64,000 bases of DNA from Pegea sp. RAD2-039 (lineage: Eukaryota; Chordata; Thaliacea; Salpida; Salpidae), in contig JAQGEQ010000015.1 in NCBI GenBank assembly GCA_034620365.1, positions 62,001 to 126,000 on the forward strand. Reading direction: 5' to 3'. The first letter of the stretch is position 1. Each line of letters opens with the position of its first letter. Under the pieces are notes generated by a model, which saw nothing but the letters and a program-made list of their open reading frames with translations, did not search any database and had not been told where the DNA came from. This document shows, piece by piece, positions 1 through 15,044 of the stretch. Position numbers and translations under genes: made by a program.

Positions 1-119
1 TAAATACATATCAACTTTTGAAAAAGATATTCTTTAAATTAACCATAAAACTTTTGGTAAAGTTTTTAAGATTTTTCTAGATTATAAATTCTGAAAGTGA
101 CGTTTTGAAAAACTTTACT

Positions 120-505
120 CATTTATTTATTTCAATTAATGCAAAGGAGGGTGCCTGAAGAGAGCACCTCCCGCTAACACACATTCTCACAAATAACATA
201 TATTAAGTTAAAAATATAGAAAGCAAAAGATGCAACACATGGTAGTCCTCAAAGCATATAACAGTGAACAATTACATAGAATTATAGTAATATTGAAAAA
301 AGGAAAAAAATCACAGTTTAGAAATGGCAATGTTGGCAATGTTATAACGGTTCAACTTCTTCTTGAACAACGCGAGGTGTTCTGACATGACAATGTCTGA
401 TGACAGCTGGTTTCAAGTACTAATTGTGCGGAATGAGAAAAAAATTGCTCTGATTAACGTACCAGGTGATATGGACTTATTAAGATGTAATGTGTTTCGT
501 CTGAG
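120..505 (-). mobile_element. 3' end of a non-LTR retrotransposon (LINE), decayed copy 1
   Basis: The block matches 57757..58130 closely along most of its length and in the same orientation. Shared words include CCGCTAACACACATTCTCAC and GGCAATGTTATAACGGTTCA. Read on the minus strand it encodes the end of a protein with the pattern [13 protein letters not shown]...[14 protein letters not shown], which looks like the extreme C-terminus of a LINE reverse transcriptase, where an aromatic/WN-LP segment precedes an FKxxL helix. In this copy the Trp codon of that motif is TGA, so the frame is broken. The 3' UTR of the element lies at the lower coordinates and holds an imperfect GAGG(G)TGC/GCACCTC hairpin near 148..171. 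The family (RTE, CR1 or similar) cannot be fixed from so short a piece. Confidence 0.7.
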
Positions 506-3500
506 TTGGTATAACTTGATGTAAAGACTAATGGAAAAGAAAGCATCCAATTTATGGTCAACTAAATTGTGGATAATTTAAAAAATAAGAATTAAGTCGT
601 ATTTAATCCATCGAATTTCAAAAGTATGTAAATTTATGAAGCTGAGATGATAGTTATACATATATTATAATATAGATGGACATAAAAAATAGTGTTAAAA
701 TTAAATGATAAAGATGTAAAATATGGCTGTAGTCAAACTATTGATTTGCTTATTTTTTATAATTAGTTGCTAATAAATTTTAAATTTTATAAACAATATT
801 TTTTTACCAAAATTACAGAAGTTCAAATACAAAACAATGATTTTTTAAACTAAGCTACTTGAATTTATTCATCTGACACCATTTAAACTTTTGATCAAAA
901 TTTATTTAAAAATAAGTATTGTAATTTAAGCTTTAAACAGAAATAATCAAATGCTATTAAAATAAATGTATACTTTCATATGGATACTGCAATGACAAGT
1001 TTGCCTAAGGCAACCGTAGCATCAAACAATTATCAAAGTAATCATATGATAAGATGATATTTCAAAAGTGTAACTTCAAAAAATAAAGATTTCTCAATAG
1101 AAAAACATTTCTAAAACTTTCAATTTATTTATACGACAAACTTTTGAAACTCAGCTTATAATTAGGCACTTTTTAAACTTGATAAAAACGTTTTCTTGTA
1201 AATATTAATAGATAGCAGAGTAGAAGCTTGCTACTAATCTTGTTATAAACTAGAATCATAATTTCAAATTAATTACTAATTTTAATTTTTCGCAAACTAA
1301 CTCTTTTTATGATTCAGTTATTGAAAAGAAGCAAGGCGGAAGTACTTATTCAAAAAAACTTACGAAATCTAAAACTTCTTTGTTTAATTAGAATCTTTTT
1401 ATCAGTTCAAATTGAATAAAAAGTAATTGGTAAAAGTTACTAAAAATATATCCCGAAATATTATTTCAATTTTCTTAAATTTTGAATTTTTATACTTTGA
1501 AATATCGATGGTGATTATTCAACTTTTGAAGAAGTTTTCTAGAGAAAACTTTCTTGGACAAAAGCCAAGATTTAGATAATATAAAAATAAAACTAATTTT
1601 AATTAAGGTTTTCTAACCATTTACTTCAGATGCTCATAATAAAAATCAATCAGTTTAACTTTGATTACAACATTTTATGATTCTTTTAATAACATACTGT
1701 GGTAACAAATGTCTAAAAAGGCTTTACAAGGATAAAAAAATACTTCCAAATTCACCTTGACTCATATAAACAAAATTAAATCTGAAAAACAAAATTCCTA
1801 ACTATTAAAGAATTACATTCTTGAAGAAATTTTGACAAATTGTTAATAAATGTGTTTGATTTTAGTCCAGAGTTGAATAACGAAGATAGATGGAAGCCTT
1901 GGGAAGGTATTTATTCATTGTGCAAAGCAAGCAAGGGTCATGTACCCTTTTGGAAAATATATAATTCGTCTTTTTTTCATGGTTACTATTTTAGATATAT
2001 TAAACGCTTTTGATTAATTTTGTTTTTCTTTGATCGATAAGAACATGTTAAAAACTAACTTTTCTAATATTATGTTAAAGTATTTTTTCTATCCGCTAGG
2101 GCTGCTGGAGAAAACTTGTCACCGATGATACTTTGCCTTACAGCTTATAAGGAGTATCACTTCTCCCAACATCCTGTAATAAGAATAAAACTTTTTCAGA
2201 AACAGATTTTATCTAAAAGCGAACTGAAGAAAACTCAAGTAGCCTACTAAAGACTGAAAAATATACCAGAAGATGTTCGAAACTAAAGTTTTCTATTAAA
2301 AGCCGAAGTACATAGGATACATCTATACATGATAAGTAGATTTAGATTAATTTGAAATAAAATGAAGTGATAAGAAATGGTTAAATGAAGAAACCCTGAA
2401 TTTGCTTAAAAAAATGAAATTTTTAATGTATCTGCTATAAGTTAAAATTAATCTTGTATATTATAATAGATTATACGGAGGCCTGATGATAACGCATTTT
2501 TAAATTAAAAAAATTATCTGAATTATATGAATCTTATAACGACAGATCTATGAGTTTGTGACTTTATCGTTTCTTAATGAAATGTTTTCTAAGAAGTTTT
2601 ATACCGTTGAGAGAAAAGTCACTGTGCTATAATAGAGAAGACACTAGATACTAAGAGATAATAAAACTCGAGAATATTTAAATGAAACTTAGTTTACAAG
2701 TTTTATGGTTTCTGAATTTCATCTGCAGTTACAATTTGTTAGTTGTTGTTTTGTAAAAGTTTAAATTGAAATCGATAATCTTTTATTCGAACAATTACGT
2801 ATCAGTTTATGCAATTTGTTGCCTTTATACTTAATTAAATATTTTTTTTGTATTAAACTAAATTTTCAATTGTTTAAGCATACATTTTTAAAAGGAAATG
2901 TTAGAAGTGATTTCAAAGCTGGTTAATCAATTGACTCTATAAAAATTTTAAAGAGCAGTATCATATACGTAGTTTTAGCCTGTAGTATTGTTAATTCTCA
3001 GGTAATTTTAAATTTTAAGCAACTTTTATGGCTTCTATTTTTATCAAACAATAGTTTTATAGAAATAATTTTATTGAAAGATTTTTATACGAATACATTT
3101 CAATAAACAAATAGCTTGATGTAATTGGCTGTTAAGGGATTAGTTAAAAAAATTCATTAATTTATCCTTTATTAAGTTGGGTTTTAATTTGAGTAAGATC
3201 TTACAATTAAAATGAGAAAACTCACTACTTAACATATTCTAAACATGCTAAATGTGTAACTTACTTTTAAAAAGATTCTGATTACATTCCATTTGTTCTT
3301 TGAGAAAACTTGATTAACGTCAAAGGTAATTTTTTTATTCACTTGCTTGTAAATTTTTCTTTTATACTTGTTGTTAAATTTTAATTTTTTAACTTTATAT
3401 TTTTAAGCCATTTTGTGTCTACAATTTACTTATTTACTTGTTTTAAGTTTTACATTTACTTTTATTTCAATAAACACATTTCTGTAATAAATGTTTTATT

Positions 3501-4043
3501 AAGATAAAGATAAGGTAAAAGATCTTATAAAAAGTAACTTTGATAAAAATTATAATTTGAATAATTAAACTGTATAATAAACATCTTGAAAAACTGTTTC
3601 TTTTGGATTTTCTTTTCTTTAAATTACCTTTTTAGTTTTTATTAAAGAATTATGAATAGTATAATTACTTTTATAAATATTATTTTACATTTTATTGCTG
3701 TTATTGAAATTTTTCCATTATTGAACCATATCTTTTACAATATTTTTGTAACTTACTAAAATTTAGATTAATTTAAAAAAATAGTTTGACTTAAAAATAG
3801 TCATGAAATATTTTATAAAAATTTAAATTGAATTTCCATTATTTATAATTCTAAAAATAATGCTCAATATCTAAAAAATTTGAATCTGTATTTATTATTT
3901 TTCATTGTATTATATCACTTATATAATATACACTATATATGGGACAAACCTTATTTCTATTTCTTTTTAATTAATTTAACATTATTATTAAACTTTTTTC
4001 AGCAGTTTCAAATTTAGATATTTCTTTACAAAATTGAAATCTA
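506..4043. other. AT-rich intergenic DNA, no gene seen
   Basis: No ORF with recognisable protein content, RNA gene or repeat was seen. A pyrimidine-rich 3' splice site (TTTTTTCAG) ends at 4002, 41 bases before the NKAP start codon. Its donor is not obvious, so it marks either a non-coding first exon further upstream or a spliced-leader acceptor. Confidence 0.5.
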
Positions 4044-5933
<1,890 letters not shown>

Positions 5934-5967
5934 AAAATATTTGTTTATTTCGATGATTTTATAGAAA

Positions 5968-5973
5968 AATAAA
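5968..5973 (+). promoter_or_regulatory. Poly(A) signal of NKAP
   Basis: A canonical AATAAA lies 35 bases past the NKAP stop codon, a plausible distance for a compact 3' UTR. Confidence 0.6.
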
Positions 5974-7521
5974 AGTCTGCATCAGTTAAGATGTTTTGGA
6001 TCAGATTCAGAATCATTTCTGCATCTAAATAATTGAAAGAAATTTTTTATAAGAATTTTTCTGAAATCTAAATTGTAGATTAAAACCGTTGGATTCTTGA
6101 TAATTTATTCGAGTATCTTTTACTTTGAGTAAGGAAACTTTCAAGATAAAAAAGAATGATTTTAACAAAATTTATGGATTATATTTTGATGCCTTTAAAA
6201 GAACTTATTTTTTGCAAATAGATAAGAAAATAATGAACTTTTTGAAAAATTTACTACAAAAAGCAAAATTGTCTTTTTTATGTAAATTTACTTCAAATAT
6301 TCTATCTTTGAAGTTTTAATGTTTTTTTTTTATATTTTATTACATTAGTTTTTGATATCCTTCATATAAAAATATTAAATTTACTCCAAAATCTCTTTGT
6401 CCTTATGATGTTAGCAGAAAATAAAGTATTTGACTGATAGGTACAAAAATGATAAAAAACAGTTTTAAGAAAATCTTTTAAAATAAATATAAATGATATT
6501 TATAAACATAATATTATAAATCTCTAATAAATATAATATTTTATTAGGAAAAAAAGTGAATTTGTATGACCCTTTAATTTATTCAATTAGTAATAAGGAA
6601 AAAGAAGATTTACTTTAATCGAATGATTTAGTCTTTAATTTCAAAATGCTGCAGTAAAAATAGATTTACAAGAAAAGTAAAAACTAATAAATCATTTAAT
6701 TTATTAATTTTAAACAAAGTTTACGAAAAAAGGCTACAACAAAAATAAAATTGAGATTTAAAGTAATCTAAGATTCTTTTTATAAATATATATTAGTTGT
6801 AAGACTGCAGTAAAAAAGCTGTTTTAAATTTCCATGCTAGATTTATTTCTTGCTGATAGTTGTAGGATTTTCATGTTTGATCTTCTTCTGAAAAATCTCT
6901 AAAGCTGTAGCTTCCATAATTGTTCTTAAATAGATATCAATTTTGAATCTAGTAATCAGTTACAGTCGTTGATAGAAGTAATAATTACATCTTACATTAG
7001 AAATCTTTTCTCAGTTATTTTTGAGCCTTTAAAACCAATCTTAAAAAGCGATGAAACAAAAGAAACTTTTTCACTTTTTGTAAAACTGTTTTTGTAAAGT
7101 TTTTATTAGCTTACAAGTAGAATTTAACTTTAACGAATTTGTTAATCTTTAAATTTTGATTTTTTTTATGTAAAGAAAATAATCTTGTTTTATATAGATA
7201 TTAAAAATATAAAAAATATTCGTTTAAAATATTCAAATTTTTACAGTTAAACCTCAAATAGCTTATAAAACAAAAGTTATAATAGTTAAAAAAAGTGTTT
7301 TTTGCTATATAAAATCAATTAAAGTAAAAACTGCTCAACTTGTATTTGACAAGCTTTCAATTTTTGCAAGAAACTAAATAGTTAAAGTATCAACAGTCCT
7401 ACTACCAATCGAAGTTGTCTATTGTCCGATTGTTTTGTTTAGTCACTTTGCTGCCATGTTAGCGACAACAACAAATTTGGTTTTTTACTTTGACAACAAT
7501 AAATCAGCACGCGAACCTTTA

Positions 7522-7529
7522 TGACGTCA
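7522..7529. promoter_or_regulatory. CRE palindrome TGACGTCA
   Basis: Perfect CREB/ATF/bZIP consensus in intergenic DNA; another lies 400 bases on. Occupancy is unknown. Confidence 0.35.
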
Positions 7530-7925
7530 TTAAGGCATGACAAGAGCAAGTAAAAAGGAGCTTCTAATCGTAAAAAATCAATGTATTATTGATTTAGCAG
7601 TGAGCGTATCCATTTTAAATGTATATCTAAGCTGGCAGTAATTAGCAAAGTCAAATTTACCTGATCTCTTTTAATTACCCTTAGTGGTTAAGTAGTAGTT
7701 TTGAAGGTTTTTTATGAAATTTTCAGCTTTTTAAATTTGTTTAAAATATATTTTTTTATTTAATTTTATACAAAAAGCAAGTTAGCAAACAAGCTTTTTT
7801 ATATAGAAAGATGCGTTTTACTTTTGAAAGATCGAAAATTTCAATTGTTCACTTACATTGATTAGCAACAATTCTTAGATAGAATAAGTGCCTTTATACT
7901 ATTCCTTGCTCTTTCAATGGTTGAG

Positions 7926-7933
7926 TGACGTCA
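7926..7933. promoter_or_regulatory. CRE palindrome TGACGTCA
   Basis: Perfect CREB/ATF consensus followed by ACGCGAA. It is the partner of the site at 7522. Confidence 0.35.
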
Positions 7934-10900
7934 ACGCGAATAGGTTGGGGTTATGGAAAAGTATCATAAAATATTCAGAAGAACTTTTTGAAAAAAAGAT
8001 GAATTTTAACTTGGGTTATAGTTATTTTTTAATAAAATTTTTAATTGAGAACCGCTTTTAAACGAACAAAAATTTGAGAAAATTTTGTAGAAAAACTCAG
8101 TAAGATTGACGATTAAGTTTTTATAATATAAATAAGTAACTACTTACAGAATTTTACAAATACAGAATTTCATGTTTCAACTAATTTTAAGCCTTCCAAC
8201 TTACACGAAAGCTTATTACTGTTTTCTATGTTTTACAAGTAGGTGTTTTCTTTAAATTGAGATAAGAATATCAAATTGAAATACTTGATAAAAGCTTGAA
8301 AGTCAAATTCTTAGAAAAGTTTGCAGTTTTTTAGGTAGCTTTTATTTTCTCATGTCGGGCTAATAAATTGAAAAAAATTAAATTAGTTTAAAATGTCGCA
8401 TGTTGATGAATTTATTGTCATTTATTGTAAACCAGTAAGTAACCTTTTATTTTGATTTGACGTAATAGCGGGTAAACCAAAATTGATTACCAGAAAAATT
8501 TACCCAGAAAATCTTTTCCTAGGTGTGTTCTATGCAATACAAAAGATTTATATTCAACTGAAGATTTGTGTAAAACTAACCATTGACAAACAATATTTTT
8601 TCTTCTTAATCCTAAGAGCTTTCAAGCAGTTTATTTGTTGAGTTTACAATTTTAATTACAAAAGTTTACAGATGTCAAAAATATTTATATGTTTTTGATC
8701 AGCAGCAGCATTTGTTTCATTTTTTTATTTTGTTATAAAAAGTAATAAGTTAAAAAACTCACTCTTTAATAAAATACAACTATGATAAATTAAAAAAAAA
8801 TCTTATGCTAAAAACTATGAAAATATTTTTTATCGAAAACACTTATAGATTTAGTTATGAAAATAAACTTTAAAATTCAGATTTGAACTTTTTATAGAAA
8901 TTGTTTAATAACTTGAGTGGAATTACACAAAAAAGCATTAAGTAGGTACTTCTGAACATGCATTTAGATTGTGTTGATGAGTTTATTGTACAACAAATAG
9001 AGATTAGGAAACTTTTTTAGATTTCAAAATTTATGTATAACTTTTCATAAATGAAATTTTTGAATCACAAGAATCATTTTTTTTATATAAAATCCTTTAA
9101 CAGTCTATTAACTGCTGCATAAAATGTAAAGCTCAATTTTATAATTAGAAATATAAAGAGGTGTAAATCAAGAATCAATTATACAGAAGAAAGTCCTTCT
9201 GAAATTGTAATATGCATTTTTAGGGTTACTATAAAGGATTAGTAAAACATCTACACTTTGATGTAAGCTTTCAGTAATTTTTACAATTGTTGTTTACAAG
9301 ATTGTTTGAAGTTTTTTGCAGTTATTTATTAATTTGTGTAACATGCTGTAGCTAAGACGCTTATCTTTATTTATTTAAAATATTTTAATTTATATTAAAA
9401 AGAAAAGTTTTATGTAAACCTATCTAAACATCAAATAAAATGCTTGAATTATTTATCAAAACTATTTCTTTTTTAGTTTATCAAAAGTCTTTTCTCATTA
9501 ACTTGGCTTTAGTCTGAGCGTCACTTCAGTTGAGCATATACAAAAGCAGCTGCTAACCTGAACTAGCTAAAAGACGATCAAATAAAATTTATTTCGGATT
9601 GAATTTTGCTTATTTGAGTCATACCTTAGTTAGAATTTTTACTTTCTTTATTTATAAACACATATTTATGAAGATACCAAACAGTTCCGTTCTGAAAACT
9701 TTAAAGATTTTCATTTTAACTTCAAATGATATTTTTGCTCAGAATATTTTAGTTTGTAACTGACATCAAGCCCAGAAAAATGAAAATAAGAATTTAATAA
9801 AGTTTCAAACTGAAAAAATAGCTGTCAAATTTGAAGAGATATATCTTAACTATGCGTTTTTGGATAGTACATTTTTAATTTAAAGCACAAAATAAAAAGT
9901 AAACAGCAAAATGTGTATTTATGCTAATTTTGTCAGAAAGTTTTAGCTTCGTGTTTACTAATCATAAAATATTTAATTCTTTCTTACAGACTTTTTCATT
10001 AGTTGTCAATTTTTTTTTGTAATAATTCCAAGTTAATGATTTTTTGTTATATTTTTTGAAAAAGAATCTCTATTTTCATAAAGATTTTATCACTTATATG
10101 CTTTATAAGTATGACACTATCAAACAATTATTGTCTGTTTTAAATAAACATGACGCATAGTTCACAGAATCTGTAAGTTAGACAGAGCATATAAGTTGGT
10201 AGCTTCGTCGTCTTTCTGATATTACAGTACAGTTACAAACAGTTGAAACTAAATTTATAATCACAAGACCAAATATAAAAAGTTCAAAATTAGCTTTACA
10301 AAAGTCAGTTTTGTTTAAAGTACAGTTAAAGCTAAGTTAATATAAAAAGTAAGTAAGTAATGTTTTAAAAATACAGTTTAAGAATACAATGATAAAACTC
10401 AGAATAAATGTCAAGTCCCTCCATTTGAATTTTTTTCTTTAAAAAGTTGTAAAATACTCAGCCGAATTAATTTAATTTGCCAGGAAAAGGTTTTAAAAAC
10501 AGTTGAAAATTGATATTACCGAAAAATTTTGTTTAAAAGCTTAGAATTGATTTTGTACTTTCTAAAATAATTCAAAATAGTTTGGCAAGGACTAGCAACA
10601 AATTAATCTGATTTAAAAGTTATCTTTATATGTAGAGTTTTGAAATTAAGAATTGTTATAAGATATAACTACGCGCCTTTTCCATAAATAAAACTCAGAC
10701 AAGTTTGTATAAAATGCAAAAATGAAATGCAGAAGAAGTTGAGTTCTCATCAGTTGATTTCTTCTGATTTTTTTTCGATTAACTTTTGCTAAAAGTTCGT
10801 TTATTTTGCGCTTTCATTACTTAATTGCAGAATAAAGTACGACTTCAAAAGTGTGAAATTTTCTAAGGAAAGTGTATATGATTACTAGATTGTGCTCGTA

Positions 10901-13247
10901 GTTTCATTTCAGAGAGAAACAAAATTTTTGCTTGTTTATTTTTGAGAGGATTTTTTTCAGATTCATATAAGTTTTTTGAATTTAATCTCTTAGGCGCAGA
11001 GTACATTCTAAAAATTTGGTTGTTTAGAGACTTTATAAACAACTTAGTTAAAATTTTCATTCTTAGCTAAATGAGTTTTATTATTTCAGTTATAAAACAT
11101 CTTAATGTAATGTGGTACTACCTTTAAAGTGCCTTTGTAGCTGTGTCATGTTTGAAGTATAAAGTTTATAAAATAAAGCAGCATGCATAACTAATCAACA
11201 ACCGTGTTTTGAGACTACCCAAGCCAGCTGGTTGATAGAACAGCTAAGGTGATAGTTCACCGTTTCCATAAGAACGTGCAATTGGCATGAGTATCTTCTT
11301 GAAATATGCATGAAGTCTCGTAATAAAATGAAGTTTTTATTACATAGCACAAGTAATATATGAGGATTTTCTTTGTGTTAAGAAAGTCATTATGCTCTTT
11401 AAAATATGTATGTTGAAAATCAATGTTTGATTTTTGTATACAATATATCTCAAATTGTTTTTATTGAGCTATATTTTGTAAATATACATTTTTCAAATGA
11501 ATAAATGTTCTTTGAATAAAAACTAGATTTGATACTTAGTAACATTATCTATTTTATTAATTTTATAATTTTTTTTGCAATGTAATAAATTGTTTAATGC
11601 TGGTCTATTTAGGTCACATGATAACTTCTTTATTTAAATCTATTTTTTATTTTTCAACCAAATTTTGTTTTTCTTTCTTCCATTAGTAATATTTAAGAAA
11701 GAGACGAGCGAAAATTGATTCACTTCAGTAAATACGATTCCAATCTTTTAGAAGATTTAAACAAGTTTTAGGATTACTAACTGTGCTAACAAATATTTCA
11801 TTAAAAATAGATGATTAAATGATTTAGTAACTAAAAACATTTTAATTAATTTCATTTACTTAGTTTTATATGTAAAGCAAGATTTAATTTCTTTCTGTTA
11901 TTTATGATTTATCAAAATTATGGAAACTTTCCGTATCATGTCTTGTTATTTGTAATCAAAAGAATTTGTTCTATTTTCAAACTTTATACTACAAAAATCT
12001 ATAACCTGCAAATCAAAGCAAAAAATTCATCAAATTCACCGAGTGAAGTGTTGCTAGAAGGTAGAATGCTAAAATTAATATCTTAAAGTTCATTTGATAA
12101 CTACTGATGTATGAAAAAGTAAAGTTTAGTGTATAAAAATCTATAAACTACTCTAAATAACTTCGAAATAGTTGTGAAATTTTCTCACAATATTTTCTTT
12201 TAGTTTTACCTGTTATAAAGTCAAGTTCACCTAAAAAGGATTAATGAAAAGACGAGTAAATATTTAAAGTATATCAAATTACAATAGTCGCTTTTATTCA
12301 TGGTTTTGTCGACTGATTTCAACTATCAAGTAAATTATTTAACCCTATTTTAACAATTACCGAACTCTCTTTTTTATTACTAATAATAGATAAAAGAAAT
12401 ATTATCTCAGACCTTTGTTATAACTTTTTGTCAAAAACATCTTTCAACTGAAAATCAACCGGCTGAATATTTTTTCGAGGTGATCCAATCGTTTGAATCA
12501 ATTAAATTTGAAATAATGGCAAATAGTCGCCAGACAATATTTCAATCTTATTATTATCTTTTTAGCTCTTTTTCGATTTACTAAAACACAATTTTAAGTT
12601 TTTAAATTTAGACGTTTTGTAGTAGAAAATTAAGTTTACAAATTTTACTTCTATAATTGTTGGTATTTAAAAAACCTATAATACAACTAATCTCTGTTTT
12701 GTTGCCTTCATTAAATATTAAGCATAACTTTCCACTGAGGTATCACATACTTTAATTTGGGTCTGTATAAAAAGCTCTAAATAATGCATTATGTTTATCA
12801 TTTGTACTTTATAAATTACATTTGATTAAGATATTTAAAATAAATTAAACTTAAAAAAGCTTTTATTGGTACTAATGTTTAGTTGGAAAAATTTTATTGA
12901 TATAATAATATCTACAGTTCTTTGCATTCATGAAGATAATTGTGAATGGCTTAATGATTAATTTATAGATCGTTGTCAAGGTTTAGAAAATGCTTTATTT
13001 TAACCTACTAAGCTACATTATGAGACAATAAAATTATCGTCTCTAAGATGATTTTATGAATTATAATCTATTTCTCTAGCTGAAAATCCATTTGTAGAAT
13101 CTTATTTGCTTTTAAAATAAGTGGAAGTTTGAACCATTTCAATATTTGTTCAGTAAATTGTCAACTGAATTTAATTTCTATTTAATAACTTTGCTTTTAT
13201 TAACCTACCGAAGAAAGATGTCTTATAAGCAATGTTGATTTTTTGAG

Positions 13248-13383
13248 ATGGATTATAAAGGACTTAATCGTTGGAAATTAGAAGCACGACACAAACAAAA
13301 AACACCAGTAAGTTAATTAATTATTTTCAAGTAACTCATAATCGAATCAAGACCTTTCGTTGTAGAAAGAAGCAACAAAATGA
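13248..13383 (+). CDS. Upstream ORF in the leader of the membrane-protein gene
   Basis: An ATG at 13248 opens a 20-codon stretch (MDYKGLNRWKLEARHKQKTP). It reaches a good donor (CCA|GTAAGT, exon end 13307), continues after the acceptor TTGTAG at 13365, and stops at TGA 13381..13383 after 25 codons in all. That stop overlaps the downstream start codon (ATG 13380..13382) in the arrangement ATGATG. No splice choice I tried joins this exon in frame to the membrane protein. I infer a leader uORF that could tune translation by reinitiation, assuming the exon is really in the transcript. Confidence 0.4.
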
Positions 13384-15044
13384 TGCCAACAAGTCTAATT
13401 ATCGGACTTTCAGTTGGATCATTTATACTACTAGTCACTAGTTTAATTTTGTTATGGTAAGTGAAACTTAACTTATAAGTCGAGTTTTATGAAAAGTTAA
13501 TGGGCTAAGTAAATGAAGAAAATTTGAGCTCATAATATTTGTTAAACATTAGACATAGAAAGTTATTTTTAAAAGAATTTGTTTTCAGGTTTTGCAAACG
13601 TAAGTCTGTATGGCCTTTTAAAAGTAATCTATCAGAATCTGTAACTTCAGCTCAACCAGAGAACAAGGCGGCAACAAGCATTTCACAAAATAGTGATTCT
13701 AATTCACTTTGTAACGAGCAGGATAAGTTTAAAACTCCCAACTATGAAGAGGGAGATAAAGAAAATTTTAAACAAATTTATAAAAAAGACCCTAATTTTG
13801 AAACTCCAAAAAAAATCAACAATCAAAAAAACTCCTTAAAAAGTTCTCTAAAAAAGAAAAAAGCTAAAGATGAAAAGCAGAAGAATAAGCTGAATTACAT
13901 CAGCGAAGACAAGACCAGCTCAATAAACTTCAATGAAAAAAGTTATAATTTTGAAACAATAGAGGAGAAACCATCATCATTTGAGCACATCAACTTATCT
14001 GGTACTGTTAGTCATCTTAAAGAACCTTCTTTGGGTATACAAAGGAATATTTCATCTTTTGAAAAAGGTTTCTCTCTCGCCAATGCTTTTAATTCAGTAA
14101 AAAAATCCTTAGGACATAATAGCACATCTGGGTTAAGAAGCAAACCAAGCGATACATCTGATTATGTGTCTGACTTAGAAAGTCGAAATCCTTCAAGAGC
14201 AGGAACATTCTCACAGCATGAAAATTATCACATTGAGAATAAGAGTGGGAAGTTATCGCAAAGTTTTTCCGATGTTACTGAGTACTTGCAATATAATTAT
14301 CAATTCATAAAAGCTCCTAGTTATAAACAAGGTGCAGGACAACAAGAAGAAACACAAGATCTCGATTCACGAAATGAAAATAATGTTGACTGCGAAGGTA
14401 AACCATCGCAAAAGAACTATTCGAACCGACGAACGCGAAGTAGTGAAGACAGCAGTGGTTTCAGTACTATCATAACAGAAGAAGGTGCGAAAAAGCGACA
14501 CTTTCGAAATAAATCGATCACAGAAGAGAGTTTATCAGCTGCAATCAATCAGCAGGCTTCTCGAACAATTATCGAGCTTCCTATATACTCACAGGCAACG
14601 TGGAGCGGGCCAGGAGGTATAAAGAAGAAACGAAGAGAAAATAAGAAACTACATTTGAAGGAGAAGAGATGGAATATGGAATCAAGCTCAGACATCAATC
14701 ATAGCACAAAAAAATCGAATATTAAAACTTCAAATTGTCAAGGAATGCCAACAAATGGTCCTTATTTATGCGCTCATTACAAATCACTGCCTATAGACAT
14801 GAGTCATCTACCTAAGGAGCTTATTGCTAAGATAGGTGGCCAACCAGACCGGTTGTTAGAACCAATTGACCAACTAGACTTCGCTCATTTGTGTCGTCCT
14901 TTGCCAGATCGGTCCGCAGCTAAAGAAAGCTCGAAAAGAATGGTGATTGAATCATTACATTTACCCCCGGGACACAGTGATATAGAAGTACTTTCTGGGA
15001 CCTATGAAGACCAGGACACTGGTATAGTTAGTACAGATCTTTGA
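13380..15044 (+). CDS. Unrecognised single-pass membrane protein with long basic/Ser-rich cytoplasmic tail
   Basis: Exon 13380..13456 encodes MMPTSLIIGLSVGSFILLVT and further hydrophobic residues to Trp. It splices through a GTAAGT donor to the large exon 13589..15044, restoring one frame of about 510 residues. Residues 4-26 form one hydrophobic membrane segment, followed at once by FCKRK, a positive-inside stop-transfer signal. This suggests a type III (signal-anchor) topology with about 480 residues in the cytoplasm. The tail is low complexity: Lys-rich at residues 85-130, then Ser/Asn-rich, with several basic-x-x-Ser sites such as RNKSIT. The last 100 residues are better ordered (PIDMSHLPKELIAKIGGQPD). 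The protein ends in STDL, which fits a class I PDZ-binding motif ([ST]-x-hydrophobic). No family was recognised. It could be a scaffold or receptor-like adaptor, but nothing proves this. Confidence 0.75.

Larger units (their letters stand above)
5974..13247. other. AT-rich intergenic DNA, no gene seen
   Basis: Only short low-complexity ORFs occur, such as one at 6125..6319 rich in Lys, Phe and Leu with no family signature. Two perfect TGACGTCA palindromes lie at 7522..7529 and 7926..7933 within a slightly GC-richer stretch (about 7380..7940) that may be regulatory. A second GC-richer patch near 11195..11345 contains a short GGTGA/TCACC hairpin but nothing identifiable. Confidence 0.45.

Noticed and set aside
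3020-3065. TATGGCTT word resembling the miR-135 seed
   Set aside because: No opposing arm able to pair with it was found within 60 bases, so there is no precursor hairpin.
6125-6319. 64-codon Lys/Phe-rich ORF after NKAP
   Set aside because: Composition is that of AT-rich intergenic DNA, with no family feature.
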